The notes below the pieces were generated by a model that saw nothing but the letters and a program-made list of their open reading frames with translations, ran no database searches and had not been told where the DNA came from. Shown one piece after another: positions 36,021-44,443 of a stretch of 64,000 bases of DNA. The position numbers and the translations under genes were made by a program. The DNA comes from an uncultured Chloroflexota bacterium (GTDB taxonomy: Bacteria > Chloroflexota > Anaerolineae > Anaerolineales > Anaerolineaceae). Position 1 is the stretch's first letter, and the number at the start of each line of letters is the position of its first letter. The stretch spans positions 62,001 to 126,000 of the forward strand of contig CADACE010000008.1 in NCBI GenBank assembly GCA_902786265.1, given 5' to 3'.

Positions 36021-36818
36021 ATGAGAAAACATCCGAAATTGAAACGAATTATTATTTGCATTGCGGCAATACTGGGAATCTTATTAATTTTGGCGACGGT
36101 TATCTATATAAACATCAAGAGATTTACTGTTAAAAAAATACAATCGGAAACCGGTCAGGAAGTTTATTTCCTGGGTACTTTCCATAAGGATCATTTTGAC
36201 TCTTTGGCAAATTACTCTGTTGAAGAAATGCTGAACGCTATTGAAAATATAGATCCCGATGTAGTTTTTATTGAGGCAAGGGAAGAGAGTTATGAACAGT
36301 ATGGAGTAGTGGACGGTCCCGTTGATATGTGTATCGCATATTGTTATTGTCGGGATAATGACATTCCTGTAGAAATGGTGGATTATTGGAAAGTAGATAA
36401 CGACAATTATAAACAAAATACGACTACAGATGACAGGGACGATAATATACATCAAAGAATAATGGAAAGACTGGGACTCTACGAAAACAAAAAGGTACTG
36501 GTTATTTGTGGATTCGGACATTTAAATCCGCAAGTCAAGCGATTGTCCGATGATGGATTCAAAAAAGAAAAGATCAATAATGTTTCAAGACTGTTTAAGG
36601 GCAATGGCAAGGAGTTTGTATACCCTTCCATGATATGTGATGTTTGGGAGAAAAGAGCACTGTTCTATGCGAGCACCTACCCGGAATCAATACAGGCGGA
36701 TGAAACAATAAACGAAGAAGTGAAATCGCAGTGGCCGGTTGACAAAAACCATGTGTTTTATGATTCACAGATGGAGTATTGTGATCTGTTCAGATCAAAT
36801 CAGTTATATAAGAAGTAA
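36021..36818 (+). CDS. TraB/GumN-like membrane-anchored protein
   Basis: A 265-residue protein with one N-terminal membrane helix (IIICIAAILGILLILATVI) and an outer TraB-like domain. The hallmarks are VYFLGTFHKDH with the first histidine, DPDVVFIEAREESY with conserved glutamates, and CGFGHLNPQ with the second GxxH. TraB/Tiki proteins are thought to be metal-dependent proteases, but the bacterial role is unproven. AAGGA lies before ATG 36021. Length and motif order are normal for the family. Confidence 0.65.
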   Translation: MRKHPKLKRIIICIAAILGILLILATVIYINIKRFTVKKIQSETGQEVYFLGTFHKDHFDSLANYSVEEMLNAIENIDPDVVFIEAREESYEQYGVVDGPVDMCIAYCYCRDNDIPVEMVDYWKVDNDNYKQNTTTDDRDDNIHQRIMERLGLYENKKVLVICGFGHLNPQVKRLSDDGFKKEKINNVSRLFKGNGKEFVYPSMICDVWEKRALFYASTYPESIQADETINEEVKSQWPVDKNHVFYDSQMEYCDLFRSNQLYKK

Positions 36819-36933
36819 TCTCGATTATATTACAGTTAAATATGCTAAGGCACAAATTCACAGTTTGTAATCAAGGCGAGAAAGGCTCAGAATTTTGAGA
36901 CAATTTGAATGACGGACCGTTTGTGAGAAGAAT

Positions 36934-37746
36934 ATGCTTTGGAACGCAAAAAACGGAGAGGCTGCGGTTGGCAGCACAAAAATGAGTTATGTTTCTTTCG
37001 GGTGGGGAGACCGTATTTTGATACTCCTTCCGGGGCTTTCTGATGGACTAACCACAGTGAAAGGAAAGGCATTGCTGCTGGCTAAGTCATTTAAGTTATT
37101 TTTCGAGAAGTATACGGTTTATATGTTCAGCCGAAAAAACAATATGCCGGAACAATACTCGATTCGGGAGATGGCCGCTGATCAGGCTTTGGCAATGAAT
37201 GCTCTCGGAATCGGAAAAGCCTCTGTGATGGGTGTATCCCAGGGAGGGATGATCGCTCAGTACCTTGCCATAGACTATCCGGATCTGGTAGAAAAACTGG
37301 TTCTGACTGTAACTGCTCCCTGTGTGAATGATATCACGGATAAATGTGTGAGAAAGTGGGTCGATCTGGCAAAACATGGTAAACATGCGTCCTTGATGAT
37401 CGATACTGCGGAAAACAGCTATTCAGCAGCCTATCTGAAAAAGTACAGGAAGATTTACCCGATCATCGGGCTCATCGGGAAGCCATCCGCTTACAACAGA
37501 TTCCTCATCAATGCCAATGCGATTCTGCACTTTGACGCATCTGAAGAGCTTCACAGGATAAACTGCCCAACATTTGTGATCGGTGGAGAGAACGACAAAA
37601 TCGTAGGTGCACAGGCATCCCGGGATCTGGAAAAGTATATTTCGGACAGTGAATTATATATGTATCCCGGATTGGGACATGCAGCCTATGAGGAAGCTGC
37701 GGATTTTAGTCGACGAGTTTTTACCTTTCTTGAAACTGCGAAATAA
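36934..37746 (+). CDS. Alpha/beta hydrolase
   Basis: A 270-residue alpha/beta-fold hydrolase. The nucleophile elbow is GVSQGG, the oxyanion strand is LILLPGLSDG, the acid is in GGENDKIVG and the catalytic histidine in PGLGHAAYEE, so the triad is complete. The substrate is unknown; carboxylesters are the commonest. No signal peptide. The start is ATG 36934 with a GAGAAG-like site; a second methionine at residue 17 is possible. It stands between two other single accessory genes on the plus strand. Confidence 0.88.
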   Translation: MLWNAKNGEAAVGSTKMSYVSFGWGDRILILLPGLSDGLTTVKGKALLLAKSFKLFFEKYTVYMFSRKNNMPEQYSIREMAADQALAMNALGIGKASVMGVSQGGMIAQYLAIDYPDLVEKLVLTVTAPCVNDITDKCVRKWVDLAKHGKHASLMIDTAENSYSAAYLKKYRKIYPIIGLIGKPSAYNRFLINANAILHFDASEELHRINCPTFVIGGENDKIVGAQASRDLEKYISDSELYMYPGLGHAAYEEAADFSRRVFTFLETAK

Positions 37747-37855
37747 AAATGTGTACAAATCGGAGTTTATAGGGGTCAGGAAATAGGAAATAGGGAATAT
37801 ATAGACAAATTCATTTTTGTCTAAATCTTGTAAGATAGGGATTTGTGGAAAGCAT

Positions 37856-38380
37856 ATGAAAAAAGCAATGAGAGAACATATAGCCGAGGTTGCAAAGGAG
37901 ATGGCGCAGATTCCGTTTCACGGAGCGATTGACGGGCTGGAATCCAATCTTGCGCCTATTGTGCGGGCATTTCCAACCTGGAGTCTCAGTGAAGCGGATG
38001 GTTTGTGGTGCGCGGCGTTTGTATATTATTGCTGCAGAGAAGCGGGATTCGAGATCCCCTACAGGCCCGGAGAATGTAAAACCTGTCATCTGGCAGCCTG
38101 CCTTGGTTGGGAAGAGTTTGCTCTCAGCGACCCACGGATAGAATACCATAAGGGAGAGGATGTCTTTGTTCCGGAAGCGGGTGACATCGTTATTTATGAC
38201 AGGGTTTTCGAGAACAAAGAGCACGACCATATGGGGATCATTCTCGAGAAACGGGATCATTCGTTTCTTGCCGCGGAAGGAAATATCAACAACGTATCCG
38301 GAATCATCCAACGATCCATCGATGAGCATATCCGGGCCTATATCAGAATTCCGGACGGATATCAATATAAAGCAGAGTGA
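37856..38380 (+). CDS. CHAP/NlpC-P60-type cysteine amidase-like protein
   Basis: A 174-residue protein with a papain-like CHAP layout: LWCAAFVYYCCREAGFEIP holds the cysteine, PEAGDIVIYDR is the next strand and HDHMGIILEK carries the histidine, followed by AAEGNINN. Such enzymes cut peptidoglycan peptides or related amides. It has no signal peptide, so it may act inside the cell or on a non-wall substrate. ATG 37856 is preferred (GGAA upstream) over a TTG at 37817. Confidence 0.75.
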   Translation: MKKAMREHIAEVAKEMAQIPFHGAIDGLESNLAPIVRAFPTWSLSEADGLWCAAFVYYCCREAGFEIPYRPGECKTCHLAACLGWEEFALSDPRIEYHKGEDVFVPEAGDIVIYDRVFENKEHDHMGIILEKRDHSFLAAEGNINNVSGIIQRSIDEHIRAYIRIPDGYQYKAE

Positions 38381-39109
38381 TGCGATCCCGATGTGAACTT
38401 TATAGTCACAAAGAGAAGGAGTGAATGAAATCTGTCAGGATCACCTTCACTTTATTCTTTCGTCTCCTTGATAAATATGATACCCCGGATTCCCTCGCGT
38501 ATCCCGAATCTTTCCTTTGCGCTGTCCGGAAAGATTCCTTTTCTCAGCCGTAGGTTCTTTATTTCCTGCCTTTACCGGATCATTATCTTTCACAGAATCG
38601 AATTATCTTTTGATAAACGAGTGTTCGAAAATGTAGTATAAGCCGGGTTCGATATTTTATATCATAAAAACCGACCTGGCCCCTTTTTACAAAAAAGGTA
38701 ACCACCATATTACGGGTGAGTCAGAAAAAGAGCCCAAATACACAGCGGGGGTATGGGGGCCGCAGGCCCCCGGAAATCAGGCGCGGGCTGCGGCTTTCGT
38801 AAACGCACGAACTTTCGATCCCGCGCCTTGCGAAGCATTCCCTCCGGAATGCAAAATGAGCTCTTATAGTAGAAAGGGAAAAATGTGAGTATATAATTTT
38901 TGAAATTCTGCTGTATAATCATTTTCACGAACATTTTTCATGTATGCAGATCATCTCAAAGAAATAACGATGCTGATGACCGGTCTGTTTTGATAAAAAA
39001 TACAGCATAGAGCAGGATAATATCGTATTGATTCGGGTTTGCCTGACAGATGCAGTATAATCAGTTTATATTATATATAATTGCTTAAGCTATTCATCCC
39101 GACGGAATT
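38381..39109. other. Long intergenic region with GC-rich structured element
   Basis: No gene is supported over about 730 bases. The left and right parts are AT-rich. At 38729-38865 lies a compact GC-rich element with several nested hairpins, listed separately. Confidence 0.5.
38729..38865. repeat. Multi-hairpin GC-rich element
   Basis: Three perfect hairpins follow one another: 38755-38761 with 38765-38771, 38780-38787 with 38820-38827, and 38835-38841 with 38846-38852. An outer AAGAGC (38729-38734) and GCTCTT (38860-38865) can close the whole unit. The composition differs sharply from the flanks. This suggests a structured RNA or a small dispersed repeat; a minus-strand open frame through it is probably incidental. 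Confidence 0.5.
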
Positions 39110-39334
39110 TTGAGAGGGATGAGAGTGTCACCGGTTAATAATGTATGGAGAATTAAGGTGTTTCGGAGAAACAACCAACAAAACAAAGATCAGGATCCGC
39201 AGCCACGGGATCAGAACGTCAGGAAAGAGGCAGAGCTTCAGAACGAGGATCAGAACTCGATACTCGCAATGGGAAATGAAGCGATGAACAGGCATCCCTC
39301 TGGCAGGGCTTTTAACCGGGGTGAACGAGAATGA
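39110..39334 (+). CDS. N-terminal fragment of the broken gene
   Basis: A 74-residue polar piece, rich in Asn, Gln, Asp and Arg. GAGAGGG at 39112-39118 lies six bases before GTG 39125, so that codon is a likely true start; TTG 39110 and ATG 39119 are alternatives. It runs into the next frame. Confidence 0.4.
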   Translation: MRGMRVSPVNNVWRIKVFRRNNQQNKDQDPQPRDQNVRKEAELQNEDQNSILAMGNEAMNRHPSGRAFNRGERE

Positions 39335-39662
39335 TGAGCTCAATCTCAGCGGGGATCGCGACAACCTGATCCGGAATGAAGATGATCCGCATAACATCAT
39401 CAATGAAAACAATCCACCGAAAAAACAGAAGGGCGGAAACAAAGAACAGGCTGAAAAGCTGATCGAGAACGCCCCGAAGCAGGATATGGAGAAGGCGCTT
39501 GATATCATTTCCGGCGATAACGATTGGATCGATGATGACCTGCTGGCTGCTGGTCCGAAAAAAAAGAATTCAAAGAAAAAGTCTAATGATAAACAAATAA
39601 AAACGGAAGACCTGCCTGAAAGCAATGTCGAAGGGATGCAGAAACTGAACGAAGACATGTGA
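39321..39662 (+). CDS. Second fragment of the broken gene
   Basis: A 113-residue acidic, lysine-rich, low-complexity piece (DNDWIDDDLLAAGPKKK). It begins at a GTG with no convincing ribosome site and ends at an in-frame TGA, after which the same frame stays coding-like. Confidence 0.4.
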   Translation: MNENDELNLSGDRDNLIRNEDDPHNIINENNPPKKQKGGNKEQAEKLIENAPKQDMEKALDIISGDNDWIDDDLLAAGPKKKNSKKKSNDKQIKTEDLPESNVEGMQKLNEDM

Positions 39663-39713
39663 GAGATCGAGGGATGGAATTTTACGCCTCTCTCTCTTCC
39701 AGAACGGAAAAAG

Positions 39714-40637
39714 GTGAGCGGCTGGCGGAAATTCCTGAGCGGCCTGGCCTGGTATTCCGGGAAAACGCTTGGAAAGCTGCTCACGCTTGCGGGCAGCATT
39801 TTGACCTTCCCCTATGCCCTTTACAAGTGGGGCAGCAAGCACGCGAAGGGAGATGCTGCACAGGCTTTAAGCAAAAAGAAGCGGCACGACCTGATCCCGG
39901 GCTGGGACGGGGCGGAATTTGAGAAAAAAGAAGGCGAAAAAGACGATATCATGGCGGACTTCCGCCGGGTGCCGACCGTCTGGTCCCGCCTTATCGCGGA
40001 TAAGGCGGTGGATGAGAACGGCAAAGAGGTTCCGCCGACCATCAGCGTTAATGTGAATCCTCCTGATCTGAATAAGGATCAGACGATGATCGGAACGGCA
40101 GCCGGGCACAGCGGGATCGGCATTGAATACAGCCGCCGGAGCAAGGTCACCGGACGCTGGGAACGCTACGCGCTGAAATACGGATTTTACGGGGACTCTA
40201 AAGCCGGCGGTATGATGTCGTCCTATAAAGACGCGGTCGTTCCCGGCCAGCTGATAGATGAGGCGCACGGCGTATATAAGATCACCCGCACATTCAAGGC
40301 GACGAAAAAACAGGTAAACGACGTGATGAAAGCCTCTGAAACCTGGGCGGACAAGGGCTACAATCCCTATACCCGCAACTGCACTACCTTCGTAAAGGAA
40401 ATGGTGCAGGATGTGGCGCATCTCCCTGTAGGCAGGGAGATCTTCGCCGCGGAAGATGTCCGCTTCTCTTCTGCTGCGAATGCGGGGCTGATGCTCTCCG
40501 CGAGTATCAGTCCCTACGCCAACGCGCAGATGCGGGAAAATCTGGCGGAGCTTTCGGAAAAAGAGGATCTGAGCTACGCAGGGATGGGAAACAAGCGTGT
40601 CACAAAGACGGATTTCGAGAACTATGACGAATCCTGA
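39714..40637 (+). CDS. Permuted NlpC/P60 (LRAT/DUF4105-like) core fragment
   Basis: A 307-residue piece that holds a likely papain-fold core in permuted order. The histidine strand is GHSGIGIEYS and the cysteine comes later in YNPYTRNCTTFVKEMV. Such His-before-Cys folds act on amides or acyl groups. The frame is open back to the TGA at 39660, so GTG 39714 is probably not a real start. The DNA is distinctly more GC-rich than in housekeeping genes of the window. Confidence 0.5.
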   Translation: MSGWRKFLSGLAWYSGKTLGKLLTLAGSILTFPYALYKWGSKHAKGDAAQALSKKKRHDLIPGWDGAEFEKKEGEKDDIMADFRRVPTVWSRLIADKAVDENGKEVPPTISVNVNPPDLNKDQTMIGTAAGHSGIGIEYSRRSKVTGRWERYALKYGFYGDSKAGGMMSSYKDAVVPGQLIDEAHGVYKITRTFKATKKQVNDVMKASETWADKGYNPYTRNCTTFVKEMVQDVAHLPVGREIFAAEDVRFSSAANAGLMLSASISPYANAQMRENLAELSEKEDLSYAGMGNKRVTKTDFENYDES

Positions 40638-40666
40638 AAAAAGGCTACAGCCGCAGAAAAGTCGGC

Positions 40667-42010
40667 GTGACGCCCAACGCGGCTGCGCAGAACATGCTTA
40701 GACTCACAGGTCCGGAAGCCGGCGAGATCAGTTCAAACCGATTTATCGGGAGTCTGCCGTCTGACGGCAAGGGAAATATCACCCAGTTCGATCCGGGCGG
40801 ATTCCGCGCAGAGACGATCTCTCAGGGAATGGCTCTCAAAGCAAAGATCGATGAAATCACCCCTCCCGAGCTGCGGGATCCGGCTGCTCAGCCGGCGGGA
40901 CTCCGCAAGCTTTTGAAGGAGATCAATGATTTTGGACTGCCCTTCAAAGAGCTGGCATCCAGGGAGAAGCAGCTTGCCAAAGGAAAAGGCATTAAGGGCA
41001 AGCCGGCGGTTATCGGGTTAGACTACAATTTCTCGGCAGATGAAATTCGGAACGCCCGCAGCAAACTCTCCGAAAACGTAGGAAAACTGAACGAGCTTCT
41101 CAGCAAATATTATAAAAATGACAGCCGCCTCATTGAGCCGGTGATGAATTACATTTCGATCCTGAAACGCGGCCAGATGGAACTTGATACACTGTACCGC
41201 AAGGTGCGCGGGGACGGGGACCGGATCCGAAAATCCATGACCGAGCAGAAGCACGAAGTCATGGCCGGCGGTCAAAAAATCGGGTTTACTCCCACACATT
41301 ATGAGTCCTATCTGCAGATTTATAAGACGCCGAAAGAAGCGGTGGCAAAATATAAACGCTTTATAGATCTGAAGGGGAGATCCATGAAAAAACCGGGACT
41401 GACGAACGAGGAGGAGTACGAATTATCCAAACTCGAAAGAATGGAACAACTCGCTGAACAGTTCGATATCGCCCACAACTACCTGTTGGAAAAGGACAGC
41501 TTCAAACAGGATGACATCGATTACGCCTTCTCCCTGAAGAAGAAAGAGAATAATGGCGCCCACGGTGAGATGTTACAGAAAGGATACACCGCTTCCCGTG
41601 TCTATCAGAACCTCATGCTGGAAAAGATATTCGGGGATATGAATCAGCGCTTTACCGCTGCGCTGGAGAACGGCCGGATCACGAACGTGCGGGATTACAA
41701 CAGTATCAGTGCGTGGCTGGATAAGGATATGAGCGAGTGCCTGACGCGGAAAAAGGAAGGAATGAAGATGATCTTCCGCGGGATGCGGCGCTCCCTGGAT
41801 AAACCGGATGAGAAAAAAATGCTGGATGAGTTCCAAAACGATATCGAGTTTTCCTGGCTCCGGAAGATCTTTACTACCGATGCGAAAGGCGATATGGTGA
41901 TCGCCAGTGAAAATGTTCCGCTGGCCTTCAATTTTCTCTTTGGGAAGTCCTCTGCCACCCGCAGGCTGGTTGAACAAATGATAAAAGATTCATTGGAAGA
42001 GCAGCATTGA
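40667..42010 (+). CDS. C-terminal helical fragment of the broken gene
   Basis: A 447-residue, mostly helical and charged piece without a recognised family. Its frame is open upstream to about 40628 and continues the previous protein after a one-base shift near the A6 run at 40637-40642. No ribosome site precedes GTG 40667. Confidence 0.45.
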   Translation: MTPNAAAQNMLRLTGPEAGEISSNRFIGSLPSDGKGNITQFDPGGFRAETISQGMALKAKIDEITPPELRDPAAQPAGLRKLLKEINDFGLPFKELASREKQLAKGKGIKGKPAVIGLDYNFSADEIRNARSKLSENVGKLNELLSKYYKNDSRLIEPVMNYISILKRGQMELDTLYRKVRGDGDRIRKSMTEQKHEVMAGGQKIGFTPTHYESYLQIYKTPKEAVAKYKRFIDLKGRSMKKPGLTNEEEYELSKLERMEQLAEQFDIAHNYLLEKDSFKQDDIDYAFSLKKKENNGAHGEMLQKGYTASRVYQNLMLEKIFGDMNQRFTAALENGRITNVRDYNSISAWLDKDMSECLTRKKEGMKMIFRGMRRSLDKPDEKKMLDEFQNDIEFSWLRKIFTTDAKGDMVIASENVPLAFNFLFGKSSATRRLVEQMIKDSLEEQH

Positions 42011-42093
42011 GTCTAAGCCGGCTGACTTCCGGCTAAAAATAAATTGAACAACATTGATTTATCTATGTGATTTTTGATTTATGAAATAAAAAA

Positions 42094-42120
42094 AGAGTCA
42101 GGGATACATTCTCTGACTCT
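42094..42120 (+). terminator. Terminator
   Basis: AGAGTCAG (42094-42101) pairs with CTGACTCT (42113-42120). The A-run on the left and CTTTCTT on the right suit both directions, so it can also end the rubredoxin operon. Confidence 0.8.
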
Positions 42121-42148
42121 CTTTCTTATGTCGTAAGTTCTAAATGAA

Positions 42149-42283
42149 TTATTCTTCCGGTTCGAAGTTGCTCTTATCAACTCCGCAGAGAGGGCAGGTC
42201 CAGTCTTCCGGTAAATCGGCGAATTTTACGCCTTCAACTTCTTCGTCATAAACATGACCGCAAATCTGGCAAACGTATTTCAT
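42149..42283 (-). CDS. Rubredoxin (short form)
   Basis: A 44-residue rubredoxin. The iron is held by CQICGHVYD and [15 protein letters not shown], with the usual LPEDWTCP between. It lacks the GDPDNGI-type insert of standard rubredoxins, giving the short loop seen in rubrerythrin-type and some clostridial forms. AGGAG precedes ATG 42283. It is an electron carrier; lying directly after desulfoferrodoxin, it probably reduces that enzyme. Confidence 0.93.
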   Translation of the reverse strand: MKYVCQICGHVYDEEVEGVKFADLPEDWTCPLCGVDKSNFEPEE

Positions 42284-42317
42284 CTGAATAACTCCTGATA
42301 ATATTATTCAAAAATGC

Positions 42318-42692
42318 TCAGCACTTCCACAGGCTGTGGAGATTGCAGTAAGCATAGGCGGCTTCCACTTCATCACCTTCACACAGGGCGAAGCAGGCTT
42401 TCGGTTCATCACCGGGGTTCAAAGCTTTACGCTGGTTCCCCTGCTTTGTCTGGATCGCGATCCATTCAATATAATGTTCGGGCAGCATCGGATGAGCGGC
42501 GGAGCCGACTTTCACGACAACTTTGTTTCCGTCAATTTCAACAACAGGGACGTGTTTTTCCTGAGACGCATCGGTTGAACCGGGGATGATCTCCTGCATT
42601 GGTTTTCCGCAGCACATCACGGGAACAGCAGTTTTCTTGACGATGGCGATGATCTGTCCGCAAACCGGGCAGCGATAAAATTTCATTTCCAT
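42318..42692 (-). CDS. dfx: Desulfoferrodoxin (superoxide reductase)
   Basis: A 124-residue two-domain superoxide reductase. The N-terminal desulforedoxin domain has CPVCG and MCCGKPM. The active-site iron ligands are the histidines in EKHVPV and HPMLPEHYIEW and the CNLH pair at the end; EKH also supplies the conserved lysine. It reduces superoxide to peroxide without making oxygen, which fits an anaerobe. ATG 42692 has GGAG nine bases upstream. The next gene in the operon is rubredoxin. Confidence 0.96.
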   Translation of the reverse strand: MEMKFYRCPVCGQIIAIVKKTAVPVMCCGKPMQEIIPGSTDASQEKHVPVVEIDGNKVVVKVGSAAHPMLPEHYIEWIAIQTKQGNQRKALNPGDEPKACFALCEGDEVEAAYAYCNLHSLWKC

Positions 42693-42724
42693 AACAATAC
42701 ACTCCATTCTCAAAATTTTATTTT

Positions 42725-42773
42725 GCTGAAAATTCAGCCGATTTCAGAAATTCTTCAATCTATCTTAATTATA
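42725..42773 (-). promoter_or_regulatory. Possible dfx promoter and palindrome
   Basis: On the minus strand TATAAT is at 42768-42773. A 14-base palindrome, GCTGAAAATTCAGC at 42725-42738, lies in the presumed leader and could bind a regulator. No convincing -35 box. Confidence 0.3.
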
Positions 42774-42868
42774 CACTATCGTTTACATTTTTACTGTATT
42801 TATATAGATTATATCGTAAGATACACTGATAATTATTTTTTATATATCACACTTCAGATCAAAAATAA

Positions 42869-42904
42869 AAACGGTCATTTTCAATATTTTGAACCTGACC
42901 GTTT
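42869..42904. terminator. Terminator of the UMF1-type transporter gene
   Basis: AAACGGTCA (42869-42877) pairs with TGACCGTTT (42896-42904); the minus-strand reading ends in a U-rich tract. Confidence 0.75.
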
Positions 42905-42969
42905 ATCATTATTTTCCGATATGACAACTCAGTTTCGTTCTGATTTATCCGCGGAAACTCTTTTTGTTA

Positions 42970-44265
42970 TTATCGAATCGCCGGCTGTTTATCTGCTATC
43001 ACGAGAAAGAGAAATCCAAGTGCGAAGAAGAATGCCAGTGAAGCTACTGCCACATTGATCGTCCCGCCCGCGAGCTTTACTGCAGCGATCATTGCTGAAC
43101 CAAGGAAGGAAGCGCCCTTACTGAATATATCGTAAATACCGAAATATTCTGAAGAATTCTCGATCGGAATAATTTTTGCGTAATAGGAACGGCTCAAAGA
43201 CTGTATGGAACCCTGGAAACAGCCTACACCGAAAGCAAGGATCCCGAAATGTACAAGTGTTTTCAAAGTCAGCGCGTAAAGGCATACAAGGAAATACCCC
43301 ACGATACAAACCAGGATCAGGCGTACTGTATCATGTTTTTTAGATAGTTTCGCGAACACCAGCGATCCGATCCAGGCAACGACTTGTGTGGCTAACAAAA
43401 ATACAACCTGTCCGACAGTCGGGAGCCCAAGATCCGTTCCGATATTGATACAGTTATCGATAATGGTACCGACACCGTCAATATACAGGAAAAAAGCCAA
43501 CAGGAAAAAGAGAACCTTTTTATCTCTCTTGAAAATATTCCCGAAGGTTTTGAAAATCTTTCTGAAAACTGCCGCTACAGATCCTGCTTCACCGGTAACA
43601 TAATTCTTTTGTTCATAATGAGTTAAGAGCGGAATAGTGACTAATCCCCACCATATAGCTGTAACACCAAATCCGATAATTTTTGAAAGGCTTTCGGAAA
43701 TTTTTCCGAGCATATCCGGTCCCATCACATAAGCGATAAGAGCAAAGAGAAATGGAATACATGAACCGATATATCCCCAGGCATACCCATAAGATGAAAC
43801 CTGGTCAGCCCTTTCTTCCGTTGTTACATCATTCAGCATAGAATCATAAATTGTGTTGGCTGAAGTGTAAAACAGCCTGGTCAGGACAAAAATGATGAGG
43901 AACGGCAGCCAGGCATTTATAAAGCCATTCAGAATACAAAGACAAACCCCGATAGCAACAACTGTATTGAACAAAACCTTTCGCCTGTCTTTGTGGTCAG
44001 CGATCGTACCCATTATCGGGCCGATAAGAGCGACAAGAATCGTAGTAATGGAAATAGCCAGAGAATAATAAGCTGTAGCATTGTCTTTGGTCAGTTTTCC
44101 GGGAACGTCGCCGATGGCAATATTTTTGAACCAGATGGGAATCAGCGAACATGCCAGCATTGTGTAGGCTGAATTACCCACATCATACAGAACCCAGGAT
44201 AATTCCTTTTCGTTCAGGTCACGGAATATTTTCAAGTTATTCAATTTTTTTACAATGCTGCTCAT
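42970..44265 (-). CDS. MFS transporter, UMF1 family
   Basis: A 431-residue polytopic protein with about 11-12 membrane segments. LSWVLYDVGNSAYTML and GTIADHKDRRK at the first cytoplasmic loop are typical of the UMF1/Atg22-like branch. The cargo is unknown; fungal relatives export amino acids. ATG 44265 has GAGG five to six bases upstream, while a TTG at 44286 has none. It is a single gene. Confidence 0.85.
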   Translation of the reverse strand: MSSIVKKLNNLKIFRDLNEKELSWVLYDVGNSAYTMLACSLIPIWFKNIAIGDVPGKLTKDNATAYYSLAISITTILVALIGPIMGTIADHKDRRKVLFNTVVAIGVCLCILNGFINAWLPFLIIFVLTRLFYTSANTIYDSMLNDVTTEERADQVSSYGYAWGYIGSCIPFLFALIAYVMGPDMLGKISESLSKIIGFGVTAIWWGLVTIPLLTHYEQKNYVTGEAGSVAAVFRKIFKTFGNIFKRDKKVLFFLLAFFLYIDGVGTIIDNCINIGTDLGLPTVGQVVFLLATQVVAWIGSLVFAKLSKKHDTVRLILVCIVGYFLVCLYALTLKTLVHFGILAFGVGCFQGSIQSLSRSYYAKIIPIENSSEYFGIYDIFSKGASFLGSAMIAAVKLAGGTINVAVASLAFFFALGFLFLVIADKQPAIR

Positions 44266-44443
44266 AAGGCCTCTTTTCTCTTTCAAAGAATTATAAAAAT
44301 TTCTTATTGTGTATTATACATGAATATCTACAAAAACAGTTGAATTGTCTTGTGCTTTTTTTGGGTGTTTTTCAGGAGATTCTGTTTCATTTTATTCAAA
44401 ATTGTAAATTTCACCGGTTCCGGAATCACTGCCGGGACATGAA

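Larger units (their letters stand above)
39110..42010 (+). pseudogene. Large gene broken by two frameshifts and one TGA
   Basis: Four consecutive frames read as pieces of one protein of about 960 residues. Frame 2 (39110-39334) passes to frame 3 (39321-39662) in a 14-base overlap. Frame 3 stops at TGA 39660-39662 but continues with sensible sequence (WNFTPLSLPERKKVSGW) to 40637. It then continues in frame 2 with KKGYSRRKVGVTPN to 42010. The second and third junctions have no ribosome site. The N-terminal third is polar and low complexity, the middle is a permuted NlpC/P60-like core, and the end is a long helical region. Sequencing error is the alternative. Confidence 0.65.

Noticed and set aside
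35782..36133. Two short open frames before the TraB-like gene
   Set aside because: No ribosome site, unusual composition, and the second overlaps the TraB-like gene start. Probably chance.
38710..38934. A 74-residue minus-strand open frame
   Set aside because: It runs through three perfect hairpins of a structured element; the open frame is more likely a by-product.
40630..40645. Programmed -1 frameshift at the A6 run
   Set aside because: The in-frame TGA comes before the A-run, so ribosomes would stop before reaching the slippery bases.
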